Positions 52,163-64,000 of a DNA stretch of 64,000 bases are shown piece after piece (positions within the stretch are counted from its first letter, which is position 1; each line of letters begins with the position of its first letter). Source of the DNA: Gambelia wislizenii (lineage: Eukaryota; Chordata; Lepidosauria; Squamata; Crotaphytidae); contig JAUMIR010000003.1 in NCBI GenBank assembly GCA_030847615.1, positions 59,009,001 to 59,073,000 of the forward strand, read 5' to 3'. The position numbers and the translations under genes were made by a program. Under the pieces are notes generated by a model. The model was not told where the DNA came from and did no database searches. It saw only the letters and a program-made list of their open reading frames with translations.

Positions 52163-54049
52163 ACCCATGCCAATTATGATTAGAATTTCTTATGACAGAT
52201 GTCAGTTATGAAAGGAACAGATGCATATAGGTTTTCCTTTATGACATTTTTCCTATACCTATAAATAGGGATATTTTCAACACTCACATGTGTGCAGTTT
52301 ATATATACATACTACATCATTATGTGAATATTTTGCATTTTTATGTTTGAATATTAGCAGAAAGATGTCAGCCATATTGACAGATATCACATTCTTCTCT
52401 TTGAGCTGGCTCGTTTAAATTTTCAAGCAAGATTTGACTAAAAGTTGGCACAAGTTACAAATTACCTTAACTTATGAATATTTTAATGCACATGAATATG
52501 AGACAACAATGTCTAATTAGTTTTAAGGCAATAACACAGAAAACATTGGAACTCAGGAGTCTGGTACATTTAATAGAAGACATCAATATATTGACTATAC
52601 TTTAAGACCCAGCTTTTATTTCAGTAAGGATTCAGATACTATGGTAATCCTTTTTGGAAAGTGTATTAAATTGTCTTATAACTTTGCAATCTTTAACAAC
52701 CTAAAAGAAAAGTCAGGGGCCTTAAATGGCCATGTGACACTTGAGACATTAGCAGCAATGCAAACAATAGACATCCTTCTAGTTCTGTCAAAAGCATCCA
52801 ATTTTGCTTTGTTTCCCTTCATCTTTCTGTTTTTCACTTCTTTGCATTGTTGAGCCTTAGTCTGTGCTACTCTTCCACTTGTCTTTTTTCGCCTTTTCTT
52901 TCGCCTATGAAAAGGCAGGGAGTGGGTGATGACTGAGCCAAATGTTTTATAAAACAGTTGACCTCCATCCTTGGCAACAAGCTTGAGTGAAAGATTGAAA
53001 GGACCCCCCTGATGGTGAAACGGGACACTGCAGAGGGACCCCTGGACTTCATTATGTAAGAGGTTGACACATGCCATCTTGCAGCATGAATTTAAAGAAG
53101 CAGAATAATTATTCTACCTTCAAGGCTGTTTAAGAACTTCATCCAAAAAGAACTTGCTCCTTTCCCCCCTCCTTCCTTAAAAGTTCATACTGTTACCGTG
53201 CTCTTAGATTACAGCATTCCAAGTGGAATTGCACTAGGGAATATCATAGGAGTAGAGTAAATATCTGAACTAAAAGGCTCCTGAACAAGATATATATGCA
53301 CCCTTTCAAGATCTGGAATGTCTTTGCTCTTTTAGGCATTTAAGCATCTGTAACTATTTCCCACCCCCATATCATGCTAATATTCATTGATATGAGATTA
53401 AAAAGAAGGTGCATTGGCTTCATATTAAAATGGAATTAGCTGTCATGCTTCTATTGTTTAGGGTTGTCTTGTAAAATACGCCAACTTTAAAGCTGGCTGT
53501 ATTTCTCTTTAGTCTCACTTCCCAATTGCCTCTTGCACTTATTTTCTTTCCATTGTTATATTCGTTTGGCCCCTTTAGATTTTTCCCCAAATACATGCTA
53601 TGGAATTTGCCTGGGGCAGATCATATTGGAGTCATCTGTGGATTTTTTTAAAAAAAATGGTATCCTATGGGAGTGTCCAAAGATTTCTTTTGATGCAATG
53701 TGGGTGGCTCCCTCTCTTGACTTTGAACCGGCAGAAAGAATGAATTAACCACACATTATTTCTGTCCATACAGTGCTCTGATTCCAAAGCAGAGGTTTAT
53801 CCTGATCAACGGAGACCCTTTCACGCTTCTTGCAAATGTGACAAGAGGCTTCCTGAACAATGCAACCTTGACACATGTGGAACTCTTCATATGTCTCGGA
53901 GACCCATGACTTCTTTCTTCTTAGTCCCTGCATTTATAGGCATCATGTGGGCTGTTGTTGTTTTAATAAGACAACAGTTCTAGAGTTTAAAAAAAATAAA
54001 ATTTTGGACCTTGATTGTTAATTGAAAAGAGCCATAAGACACCCTTTTG
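52163..54049. other. Unique sequence
   Basis: No recognised element or exon. A cysteine-containing open frame at 53745-53933 on the minus strand has no recognisable family and no splice context. Confidence 0.4.
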
Positions 54050-54445
54050 TCTGTGCTGCCATCCTCACAGGGAGATCTGGTGGAAACGCCATCTTCACTG
54101 GGAGATCTGGTGGAAACACCTCAGACTCTAGAACTCCCTTCCCAGAGAGGTCAGACTGGTACCCTCCTTATTCTCTTTCTGTAGACAGGAGAAGATGTTT
54201 CTGTTTTTACAGGCCTCTGAAGGCTTATTGTATAAGGCCTGTCCCACCTAAACAATATACTGGATTTTCTGTTTTTGTTGTTCCTTTTTTATGGTTTATG
54301 TTTTTTAACTGGTCTTTTTATAGTTTAATCACTTTTTATCTTTTTTTATTTTATGAATATTCAAGTATGCTTTTCATTCTGTTGTAAGCTACCTTGTGCC
54401 CCAAACTGGGAAAAAGCAGGATATGAATAAATATAACCATAACAA
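54050..54445 (+). mobile_element. L2/CR1-like LINE 3' end
   Basis: An AGATCTGGTGGAAAC segment occurs twice (54063, 54104; 41 bp apart). One frame reads SRTPFPERSDWYPPYSLS, a decayed ORF2 end. An AT-rich UTR then ends in TTGTAAGCTACCTTGTGCCC and AGGATATGAATAAATATAAC with a short (CAA)n tail. Confidence 0.55.
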
Positions 54446-54450
54446 CAACA

Positions 54451-54640
54451 ACACGGTAGTGGCAGTTGGTGGTTTCCATCTCTGGGTTTTAGTCTCCTGG
54501 GTTTTAGCCTGAACTTTAAAGAAGCTATTTAAGGTGCTGAACTTGCTTTTGGGAAAGAGTTGAGCTGTTGCATGGCTTCTTTAAACTATGGACTAAAACT
54601 CAGAACATATTCACATCCCCATTGACATAAAAGCTACCAG
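54451..54640 (+). mobile_element. Palindromic DNA element (family F, copy 2)
   Basis: GTGGCAGTTGGTGGTTTCC and GGGTTTTAGCCTGAACTTTA at the left face GGACTAAAACTCAGAACATA and CCATTGACATAAAAGCTACC at the right, roughly complementary. Confidence 0.55.
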
Positions 54641-55028
54641 ACACCTCTGCAAGACAGTCTGGAATCCTTATTAGAAATGCTAAGGATGGTTTCCTGAATA
54701 GAAACTTCAGGAAAGTTTCTGTTTCCTGTTTTTGCCTAGAAAGTTTCTAGATAAAGAGGACCTAAAGGCTAATTTCTTACCCATATGAGAAGCCTGTTTT
54801 CTAGAGAGGATAGCCATTTACATTATACAGGGAAATGCAATGTTTGATAGCAGAACTTGGGAGTAGGTCAAAAGCCATTTTGCTGAGAAAGTTTCTGAAA
54901 TTTTCTTCAAACCTCCAACATTTTTATGGTCATTAGCACTCTCCCTTCCTCCCCCTCCAAAAAACCCATGGAACAATTTAATTTTTGGAGAATTCTGAAC
55001 AGTGCAAATAGCAGCCAAGCTGTTAACA
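54641..55028. other. No recognised feature
   Basis: Unique-looking; scattered GAAAGTTTC words form small local repeats. Confidence 0.4.
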
Positions 55029-55353
55029 GTTACAGCTGTGGCAGTTGGTGGTTTCTGTATCAATGGAGTGATGAATTTGCTCCGGGACTTTAAAGGAGCT
55101 ATCCAAAGCACTGAGCCCTCTTCCCAAATATGTTCAGCACCTTCTATAGTTAGTTTCATACTAACACACCAGTGTGGTTTCACCATCCTATTGACATGGA
55201 AAACAACAACTGCTGCTGAATTACAGAACACTTGCTTCTTTTAGCAGCTGCTGGAAAATCTTATATGGCATTAGGTCCTTTAAAATTCAGACTAAAACCC
55301 AGAACAGATTCATTGATATAGAAACCATCAGAGTCCACAGCCATAACTGTAAC
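55029..55353 (+). mobile_element. Palindromic DNA element (family F, copy 3)
   Basis: GTTACAGCTGTGGCAGTTGG at the left is complementary to CACAGCCATAACTGTAAC at the right; GGTTTCTGTATCAATG pairs with CATTGATATAGAAACC. TTTAAAGGAGCTATCC lies inside. Open frames through it are chance. Confidence 0.65.
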
Positions 55354-56789
55354 AGTCTAGCTACTATTTTGTATCCTTCACAATGAACAAGGCTCTGATA
55401 CAACTGTTTCTGTCAATGGTGTATCCAAGCCCTACTGTCACCTTTTATGGTTCTTTATCTTTAAGCTGGACTTAGGCTGGACAGCCTTTCAAATAGAGGA
55501 TGCCTTCAAATAGAAGGTTATCTTCTCTGTGGTAGGACATTCACACTCCAGAAAATCCTTCTTTGGTCTCCTTTCAACCTATCCCACATTGTGCATGCTT
55601 TTCTTGGTGTAAAAATGCTCAGCTGACTCTTTTCCCTGAACCGGCTGAATGGAAGTACCTAAGTACCGGATTTGTTAATCCTGAGATTTTTTTAAAGAAG
55701 GTTTTCCAGTTGCTTAAGAGTATATGTACAGATTGTATTGGATAGGTATAAACTACATACCTCAGGATATAGATTCCACATGATAGAGCCAGTTTTTTCT
55801 CTCTACTGGAAAAAAGTATACAGTACTTAGTTAACATACTGGTTTCAGTATTTGCCATGTAATCATGAGAAGTGGTTCTCTCTGATGTAACTCCATAGTT
55901 TTTACATGCAATTGTGTTACAAAATTTTTTAGATGTAGGCTTACACTTTTGCAGGCTGTTTCCTCCTTCACCTTCAGTATACATGCTCAAGGGAGTGCAG
56001 TTCCTGCCTGTCTCTTCAATTCAGTATTGTAGTGGTAGCATCAAAGGATATTCTCTATGCAAAAGTCACTAGATAAACAAGAAAACAGTTTATTCTCTTA
56101 AATCTTAATATTTTCCATTTTATTTTGGTTATGTCGTATATCTTAGCTATTCCTTTTCAGGAGCGATGGCTCTGAAGACTACCTTCTGCAAGTATTCCAC
56201 ATCTATGAATCAATCCAAGGAACTGAATTAAAAAAATATATTTATATAGATGTAAAGTCCCTCCCAACCATCTTTCATGCAGCACTGCCCTACCTGTCAT
56301 GCATATGGTGCCAATACCTCTTGCTTTGTGAGGTGGCCAAACAGACGCCTTTGTTGGTACTGACACCTTCCTGCTCAATGGACACACCTTATGTGTTAAC
56401 TGACGCTTTTGCAGGCCATGACCTCTCAGCAACATTACAAAAAGTAACAAGAAAAACAGTACCATCCTGCAGCTTTATTGTCATTATCTACCCCAGTGCA
56501 TCTTCTTTTGAGGATTATCATGCAATAATGTCAACTTCAAATCCATGTGGGCTGTGTCTTTCTTGGATTATCACTGGTGGTTCCCCATCACTGCTCAAAT
56601 TATAGTGCTTGTAGTATATAGTGCTCAAGTAATTGCTGTGGCCAGCCATGGATACAAAATACCATTTTGTAATAATATTCATGTTACAATGTGTCAGAAC
56701 TATCAAGTGTCTACATTTTTATAACTTCAGTGGCTATTAAGGTGTGAAAAAATAGTGAATAGTTCTTGAGCACTTGGCCCACATAATTG
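55354..56789. other. Unique sequence
   Basis: No recognised exon, element or RNA gene. Confidence 0.4.
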
Positions 56790-56842
56790 GCAGAAGGTTG
56801 GACTGGATGGCCCTCGTGGTCTCTTCCAACTCTATGATTCTA
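56790..56842 (+). mobile_element. CR1 LINE 3' tail scrap
   Basis: GGCAGAAGGTTGGACTGGAT and TCTTCCAACTCTATGATTCT are the last 50 bases of a CR1 3' UTR. Extremely short, but the sequence is close to the full-length copy. Confidence 0.88.
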
Positions 56843-58344
56843 AGGAAAGTCTACCCCCATTTCTGATCCCAGCTTGAAATGTGCTATAACTTTTGTCATT
56901 CTTATATCCTCGGTTGAACAGAGTCATCACACATAGCCCATGAAACAACTCTAGACAACTTAGCACAGAACATACAGTGCACAGAGGAGAGGGAGTAAAG
57001 ATGACTGCAATGTCAGACTAAACCATTTCCATCTGCGTTCTGTATCGTAAAGCGTAATTGGAAAGACAGCTGTGACCATGGACAGAACTCTGCCCTGAAT
57101 AGGGTGTGTCTCCATTTCATTTGTATTATATGTGAAAAGTAGAGCAGTCCAGTAGAAGGGAAACTTCTGTTCAAAAATCTTATGTATGCAAAGCAACTCT
57201 GTCTTCCCACTTAGCTATCTTGTAAATGTAGCTCTAAGCTAGGGTAGGAAAACCTCCAGCCCAGGAGCTCTCCAGAAGTGGCCCATGTTTTATTTATTTA
57301 TTTATTTGCTTATTAAATATTTATTTATTTATAACTAATATATAAATGATGACTGCAGGGATGGCCTCCTTAGAGCAGAAGGCAGAGATGGACAACTGGG
57401 GTGGGTCAGACAGTCAGTTTTGACCCTGCGGACTCCCCTGGGCTACACAGACTGCCAAAAGTGCCAGAAACTAACAAAGCAAAATAGAAAAAAGAAAAGA
57501 AAACTGGAAGTGGCTAGAATTCTCAGTTTCAAAAAATTAGTTTTTCATGTTAAACAGTGTGTGTGTATGTGTGTGTGTGAGACCTATTTAAAAGGTAAAT
57601 TATCCCTCTTGGCAGTTTCTAAGAGTTCATCCTGAAGGGGAAAAAGTCTGTGGAAGCATTGGGATTTTCTGGTTCGTTTCATTTTGATTTTACCTGCATA
57701 TTCCCAGGTTTGTATCCAAGCTCTTTCTTGAAATATCTTGGGTTTCTCCCACTCCCTTGTGTTCTTCCTCTTCTCCCTCCCACTGCTCATGTTTCACATC
57801 TAGACTCAGGTAACATTTCAGAAATTGATTTTCACCAGTTTCCACAGAACTGTCTTTATTATTATTATTCAGGAGTTATAGTCAAAGTGCTAAACTGCTT
57901 TAGCAATATTACACTAGTTAAGCACTAGGATCATTTTGCTTTGGTGGAAACATTCCTATTTCCCTCTCTTGATCTCTGTTGAATCTGTGTCCTGGAAACA
58001 ATAACTGTGTTTATGGGTGGTGGCCATCATATTATCCAAAAACTAGCTAAGAATAGCCAAGCAGAGATACATTTCACTTCAGAAAATACTGGATTAATTT
58101 AACCTGACCTGGGAAGTAGGAATGTAAAGTCCTTGGAAGCACCAGGAGTTTATGGGAAATACTGAAGAAAATGACACATGGATCTCCAAAATTAAATCAG
58201 TTGGTACAGGAATGAAACCTAGGAGTTACAGAGATTTTTAAAATCTCAACTGGAGGAACTCTAAGAAGGGCAATCCATTCCCCTGCTTTTTTTCACCTGC
58301 CTCTGGCTTAAGCAAAGAGAAATGTCCATCTGAATATGGACATT
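56843..58344. other. Unique sequence with simple repeats
   Basis: (TTTA)n runs at 57288-57330, a (TG)n run near 57560 and an (ATT)n run near 57859. No exon recognised. Confidence 0.4.
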
Positions 58345-58560
58345 TTGGGGGTGGGTGGGAACTATTCTTCTCAAAATGCCCCCAAGTGTATTTTAGCCCC
58401 TAAATTGTAATAAGAAAAAGTAATTTGCAAGGTTACCTGTTACACATGTTACCAGGCATGACATTATCTGCAAAAAGAACATCATTATCCCCACGTGTAA
58501 AATATTGCAGTTAAGCTGGTCACATGTAACTTCCAAATTTTACTTGGGAGAATGAGTACA
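58345..58560. repeat. Local direct duplication, unit 1
   Basis: From about TTTTGGGGGTGGGTGGGAAC to GGGAGAATGAGTAC this matches 60041-60265 in the same orientation, with only scattered differences over about 200 bp. It contains TCTCAAAATGCCCCCAAGTG and GTTAAGCTGGTCACATGTAA. It is not a mobile element type I recognise. Confidence 0.85.
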
Positions 58561-58847
58561 TGTTTATGGTATCTATGGAAGAATTATTCCGGTGATGAAA
58601 GTGATATGGAGAATTTGCATTGTCTGTCATTATGTATGTTTTTTTCTTCAGTACTTGTAATTTACACAATGTTCTACAATAACCCTGTAAAGGAAAAAAA
58701 AAATCAGGGATGGGTGGACAGGTGGCTGTGTTTAACTGTTTTCTCAAAAACAACTGAGTATCCTGTGCTACATTAGAGATTAACATTTTAAATGATATAA
58801 GCTCACATGGACTGCATCTCACTTCATCAGATGCCAATCCTGTATCT

Positions 58848-58880
58848 ATAAAGTAGTTGTATCTATAAAGTAGTTGATGA
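58848..58880. repeat. 16/17-bp tandem duplication
   Basis: CTATAAAGTAGTTG occurs twice in direct succession (TATCTATAAAGTAGTTG then GTATCTATAAAGTAG). Confidence 0.85.
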
Positions 58881-59164
58881 TCTTTATGTCCTCTTTATGG
58901 AGGGGACCTGATGTTGAAAGATAGTGCAAGGATCCATTCCACAGAGTGCCTTAAGCATGTGCCAGTAGTTCTGTATTCACTCACAGCTTTCTTACATCTT
59001 CTTTCTAACTCAAGCCACAAAAAGTGTCCTAAAAGCTACTTCCAAAGCTCCCCTGAGTATCTGAAAAGAGTTATTGGTTGGTATGGGAAAGCTCATATGA
59101 AATTCCAAACAAAATCCTTTGGATTACAGGCAAGTGTCATCTCAGAGAGTGAACCAGAACACGT

Positions 59165-59450
59165 ACTCTGGCTGAGATCCTACATCTTTTCAGCTTAGAA
59201 TAAATATCCATTGACACATTTTAATTATGCAACCCCTATACTGAGTACCACTGTAACACAAGGTATGTGGATCCAAGGTCAATGCACATGGTTGACAACC
59301 TGCTGGGTGAGATTCTACATTGCTTCAGTAATGTAGTAAATATCCAGACACAGAGATGATGTTATCTATTCCCTTTTAGGTTATGTTACCAGTGTAGCGC
59401 AACATACTGTATATGGATCTATGGTGAGTGCATATGGCTGACAATTCATT
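59165..59450. repeat. Diverged tandem repeat, about 150-bp unit
   Basis: Unit 1 has CTGAGATCCTACATC, AATAAATATCCATTGACACA, GTAACACAAGGTATGTGGAT and GCACATGGTTGACAACC. Unit 2 has GTGAGATTCTACATTG, AGTAAATATCCAGACACAGA, GTAGCGCAACATACTG and GCATATGGCTGACAATTC in the same order. Divergence is high. The origin is unknown to me. Confidence 0.55.
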
Positions 59451-60040
59451 AATGTGCTACCACATCTGCAATGGGCCCACATTTTCAATTCTATTTCTGT
59501 TGATGTCAGCTGAATATGACTGTTGCCTTTTGTCCACCCCTCCCCACTTTGCATACACAGTGCAACTTATACCTGTGCATATTGCTAACAGGATGACATC
59601 CGCTGTCCTTACAAGACCACAGTGTATGTCACCTTTTCTTTTTTAAAAGCTACACTATACTTTGGAGGATCCACACTTCACTGTAGAAAACAGCTACATG
59701 TGTGCAATTCCTTTTTTGGGCTTATTACCTTTCTGAAAGGAAGCTGCTGCTATTTGGTTTCAATTCAGAATTGAAAATGGATTTCAGTTCAATATATTTA
59801 CATTATTTGTAGCTGGACTAGCCATAATCAAAGGCAAAGGCAGAAGCTCTTCTAGTACAAAAATATAGGGGTGGGGAAGTTGTGGCCCCTCATGGTGTGG
59901 TTGGACTGTGGTCCCCAACACCCAATAACATAACTTGTTGATAGTTGTTGTTGTTTTTTTGTTGTTGTTTCTTTTGTTACTTTCTTTTTTAAAAAAAACA
60001 ACAACACTTCTTCTAAAAAAAGTTGGGAAATTGTCTAAAT

Positions 60041-60265
60041 TTTGGGGGAGGGAGTGGATGGGAACTCTTCTTCTCAAAATGCCCCCAAGTGTATTTTAGC
60101 CCCTAAACTGTAATAAGAAAAAGTAATTTGCAAGGTTACTTGTTACCTGTCATGTTACCAGGCATGACATTATCTCCAAAAAGAACATCCTTATGCCCAC
60201 ATGTAAAATATTGCAGTTAAGCTGGTCACATGTAACTTCCAAATTTTACTTGGGAGAATGAGTAC
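60041..60265. repeat. Local direct duplication, unit 2
   Basis: Second copy of the 58345-58560 segment. Differences include TACCTGTCATG for TACACATG, and CTTATGCCCACATG for ATTATCCCCACGTG. The units lie 1.7 kb apart. Confidence 0.85.
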
Positions 60266-60556
60266 TTAAGCTAGCTCCCATACTGGAGTTTAAGCAAATG
60301 TACAAAATCAGTGCAGAATGATGAATAAACATGAAATACAGAAATCTGAATTATAGTCTAATAAACACTTCTTTTGAAAAATAGAAGCTTAATTAGAAAT
60401 GAGTGTGCACCCACTTAGAAAGGATGCAGTACATGCTAACTATGCATCTTGGAAATTAATTTGCTTTGATGTTTGCCCTGATTTTATGTTTGGTTCCAGC
60501 TATTTAAAATGATAAGAGGACACCATATCTATTTCTCCAGTTTGGCTTTCTATTGA

Positions 60557-60740
60557 AATCCTAATTACGGGGTTTTCTTGGCAGATTTTTTTCAGAGTGG
60601 GTTTGCCCTTTCCTTCCTCTGAGACTGAGAGAGCATGACCTGTCCATTGGTTTTCCATGGCCAAGCAGTGATTCGAACCCTGGCCTCCCAGTGTCCTAGC
60701 CCAAGACTCAAACCACAGCATCACACTGGCTCCCCACCTA
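60557..60740 (-). mobile_element. Sauria-type SINE, reverse orientation, tail missing
   Basis: The complement of GGGTTTTCTTGGCAGATTTT, GGTTTTCCATGGCCAAGCAG and GATTCGAACCCTGGCC matches the tRNA and middle parts of the 45.5-kb SINE. The B box complement lies at about 60671. The Bov-B-like tail is absent. Confidence 0.75.
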
Positions 60741-63700
60741 GAAATACAGATTCTTTACACCTAGAGATATAGATTCAATAAATATATGGAATGACCAATG
60801 TGATGTGGAAGACCCAAATTTTGCCCTAGATAGTATTTGTCCTAATTGTGGGTATTTTGAACCTAGCTGTGGTTACGCAGTGGTAGCTTGATGTAGTACA
60901 ACTTGGTGTACTCACTAATGAAGTGGTAAGGAAGCACCAAAGCACACTTTAAAAGTGTTTTTAGACTCTGATACTATGCTAACCTACATGGGAATGGACC
61001 CTTTCAAGCACCAGAGGATTTTATACATAGGATGGTGTTATTACTGAGTTGTTTCTTTCACACAAAAATGACATTGCTTCTTAACCAAAATCTGGAGCTA
61101 GCTCTGTAAGTCAGTCACATAAGGAATTATGTACATCTAACAAATGTCACATAAGGAATTGCATACTTCTAATCAAATATATTGAATACCAGTGCTCTAT
61201 TGCTCATCTGTTCTTAATTCTGGTTGACTTTGTATTGGTGTGAGAAAAAAATGATAATGAAGAAAAAAAGGGGGGAAGCTGATCAAATTAATATGTAAAG
61301 TATGCTATAATTTTAAAAGAAAAGAAAAAAATATTGCTATCTGGAATATTACCAAATGATCTTTAAGAGTAAAGTGATAGTTTCCCCCTTTATCTCCCCC
61401 CTCTCTCTTTCTCTCTCACACACATTCTATTAGAAGAGCCCCTTGACAAAGAGTTAATTTAAAGAAGATTTGAGAGCATGATGCAATATCAGCTGCGTTT
61501 TCATAACTCATTTTTTGTTTTAATTTGAAATCTCAAGTTTAGGCTCAAATGACAATTTTGGAATTAAAACTCTTAGAGCACAGTTAAGAGAGAGAGAGTA
61601 TTAAAAAACACCTTTTCAGCTCTATAAATATTTTATATTTAAGACAGTGAAGTTATAAAACAGCAACTTTTTTCTAATAGAAACTTTGAATCTTACAAGT
61701 AAACAAAATTCATCTTTCATACACAAACAATTGAAACCATACAAAATCCATGTTCTTTGTCTGATCTAAAATCAATTTAAAAATAGTCTTCTTTCCTAAA
61801 CTCTTGGTGAACAGAGAAACAGACCTTAAAAAAACACATATCGGTTTACTTAAATAACTATAAACCACTCAGAATAATGTTTTAGGTACTAATATGTACA
61901 TTTCATCTCTTTCCCTTTCTCTCTCTTCCCTGCCCCTCAAATTCCCCTCACCCACCTACCCTTGAGAAGAGTGGTGAAAATTCTCTCTGATAAGATAGAT
62001 ATTTTTAGTACAGTGAATAAATTGCATTATTATAGATGGTATTCCCAAGGTGTCTGTAAATGCTTTTACTGTGTAACATGCCTCCCATATAGTATTGTAT
62101 CAAGTTTTATTCATATTAAATGCTGAACATGTGCTTGTGTTCCATTAAGCCTATTTTTTGAACAAATAATATGTGATATAAATTGAATCATCCCTTTATG
62201 ATTTCCTCTTTAACTTCATTTTAAAAAGTCATTTGAAATCAATAAAAGCATGAACTTGTTTTTTGTTTTTTTTTAAGAAAGCATTTTTAGGCAAGGAAGT
62301 TTTAAAAATGTACTGCCCATTTCTACAATTTTCACATAGTATCATTTTAAAAAAGAGATCATTTGCATTGACTTCTTGCTAAAGCCTTATGCTCTGGCAG
62401 ATAGTGTGAAGTATTGTTAAGTCTTTATTATATATTCACTTTATTCAGTCCAAACGCTAAACAAGATAACCCATGTTCTGTCATACTAGGATAATATTCT
62501 ATACCCAGATAAATTCTTTCAACTCGGCCATACATAGAAATTGCTCAAAAATGGAAACATCTGGAGATGCTTCAAGTAACTGAAATCTGGCAGTTCCTGG
62601 GATAAATGTTAAGTCAGAAGGACATTGTTTTAAATCTCCTTTGTCATTTAGATACACACTATTCATTGCCATCTGGCAAACCTGGCATTTCTAAAAGTCA
62701 TATATTCAGACCAGACTTAAACATGTCAGAGTAGATCTCCGCCGGTGGCCCCATTTGATTGTGATCATCACACTCATTTCACACAAGAGGCTCTCAAAAC
62801 AGGCTATGTGAAATTCACTATGATGTTGTGTTACGACATGGATGGATTTTTATAACGAGGCTGAATAGACTGTGGGATTGGCTGCAGGACTTGGTGATGA
62901 GTTGAATGGTTTTTGCAGGATTGTGGTTGTTTTAGTTGTCACTTTATTGTGATTTGTTGTTTCAAATATTTGCACAAAGAATGCATGGTAATGCAGATGC
63001 ATTTTAAATAAATAAATAAATAAATAAATAACCAGTGAAATTTCAGGCCTGTTTTCTGTATATAGATTAATGTTGCATCTCAATAAAAATGAGAAAATCC
63101 CCTAAATGTTCCAAGAACCATATTTCTATTAAACGTAAGCAGCACACACCCCAAAGACTGGTGGTGTGGGGGAGCACAGTCTATTGGATTACTGTAGCTT
63201 TTAAAAATGCACATTCTTCCTCCTGATGAATTACTGTGAGTGGTTTTGTTTGTATGTTGCACAGCCATTCAGCTGGTATCAGTTTCATTCTTGGGGTTTT
63301 CTGGGAAAGCAACTTCTGGTTCTGTCTGGAGTTTCTGTGCTTTCAACTCATTAAATTAGAAAGCTACAAAACCCGACCCAGTTTAGTGTGGGAGCAGGAT
63401 ATGTCCATGCTTTCAAAGGATCCCTGAAACCAAATCTATTTTATATTTGCTTTGGGAATAAAAAGAAACACACACGTTAATTTCAGAAGAAACATCCCTT
63501 CTTTTTTCACCTGTCTGGTTTAAATGCATGAAGCTTCCATATGGGGGATACCTTTGTTTTAAACATCTGTTGTGAGATTAAAAATAAGATTTTAATTTCT
63601 GGCATGCTATTGATGTTAAGAAAAAATATAGGATAGAAAGCGTTATTAGCTATCTGCTAGTTGACAAGAGGGCAGGATTAGGTTTCTTTAAGGGAATTAC

Positions 63701-64000
63701 ACTTTTGATGACCCCAGTACATATAAAACATGTTAGCTAATGGGGGTGCGGAGGGGGCAGATTTGAGTGTTTGATCAGGAAATCCTGCATGAGCGTATTG
63801 ATATTAGATGGAAATTTGATTAGTAACCTTAGTGACAAGGGGATCAGATCCACTCTCAACATACAATCAGATCTGGCAGGACATGACTTTTTTGTCTCTT
63901 TGAAAGAAAGAAACATTTGTACAGAATCAAGGCAGCGTATTGGATAATTTAAAAAGTTGTCGCATATTGAAACCTGAAAATCACCTTTTTAATTATTTTT
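60741..64000. other. Repeat-poor AT-rich sequence
   Basis: No mobile element or exon recognised over 3.2 kb. Only simple runs are seen, such as CT/CA near 61385-61425 and (AAAT)n at 63006-63031. The scarcity of repeats stands out against the rest of the window. Confidence 0.45.

Noticed and set aside
53745..53933. Minus-strand open frame with several cysteines (CQGC, CHIC)
   Set aside because: Short, no family recognised, no splice sites at sensible positions; likely chance.
58911..59198. 95-codon open frame
   Set aside because: No start context, domain or splice signal; partly overlaps the diverged tandem repeat.

Overview
This window looks like noncoding, intergenic or deep intronic DNA from a squamate reptile (lizard or snake). 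The inference rests on the repeats: CR1 and L2 clade LINEs of several ages, a tRNA-derived SINE with a Bov-B-like tail (Sauria SINE type), MIR-like SINEs, a pogo/Tigger-type element, and many short palindromic DNA transposons of squamate type. I recognise no host protein-coding gene, rRNA, tRNA gene or CRISPR array. The only possible host coding signal is a weak candidate terminal exon near 21.3 kb.

Layout. 0-13 kb: short palindromic DNA transposons, SINE and LINE tails, simple repeats and unique AT-rich DNA. 13.4-17.0 kb: a nonautonomous DNA transposon split by a nearly complete but broken L2-type LINE on the minus strand. 17.7-21.0 kb: a 5'-truncated CR1, LINE fragments and a possible LTR. 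22-28.5 kb: another copy of the DNA transposon, microsatellites and a second, more decayed L2-type LINE on the minus strand. 28.5-32.7 kb: mostly unique DNA with palindromic elements.

32.7-37.3 kb is the centrepiece: a full-length-looking CR1 retrotransposon on the plus strand. ORF1 is open (325 aa: Cys motif, coiled coil, SGNH esterase), and ORF2 starts 5 nt later and is open (970 aa: endonuclease plus reverse transcriptase). The 5' region is duplicated and carries three evenly spaced AP-1-type motifs and a TATA box. ORF1 would supply the RNA-binding/esterase protein, and ORF2 the nickase and reverse transcriptase for target-primed insertion. About 110 bp downstream, a second CR1 lies tail-to-tail, and an in-frame deletion has removed its catalytic FADD motif.

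40-52 kb is a dense nest of elements. A LINE with a C-terminal zinc finger sits inside a pogo/Tigger-type element. Another copy of that LINE is split by a 675-bp solo LTR with a perfect 5-bp target duplication. A palindromic element contains a second palindromic element. 52-64 kb is poorer in repeats, with a local 220-bp direct duplication at 58.3 and 60.0 kb and a largely unique AT-rich end. Element-in-element order gives a relative insertion history. All family names come from reading the sequence, not from database comparison.
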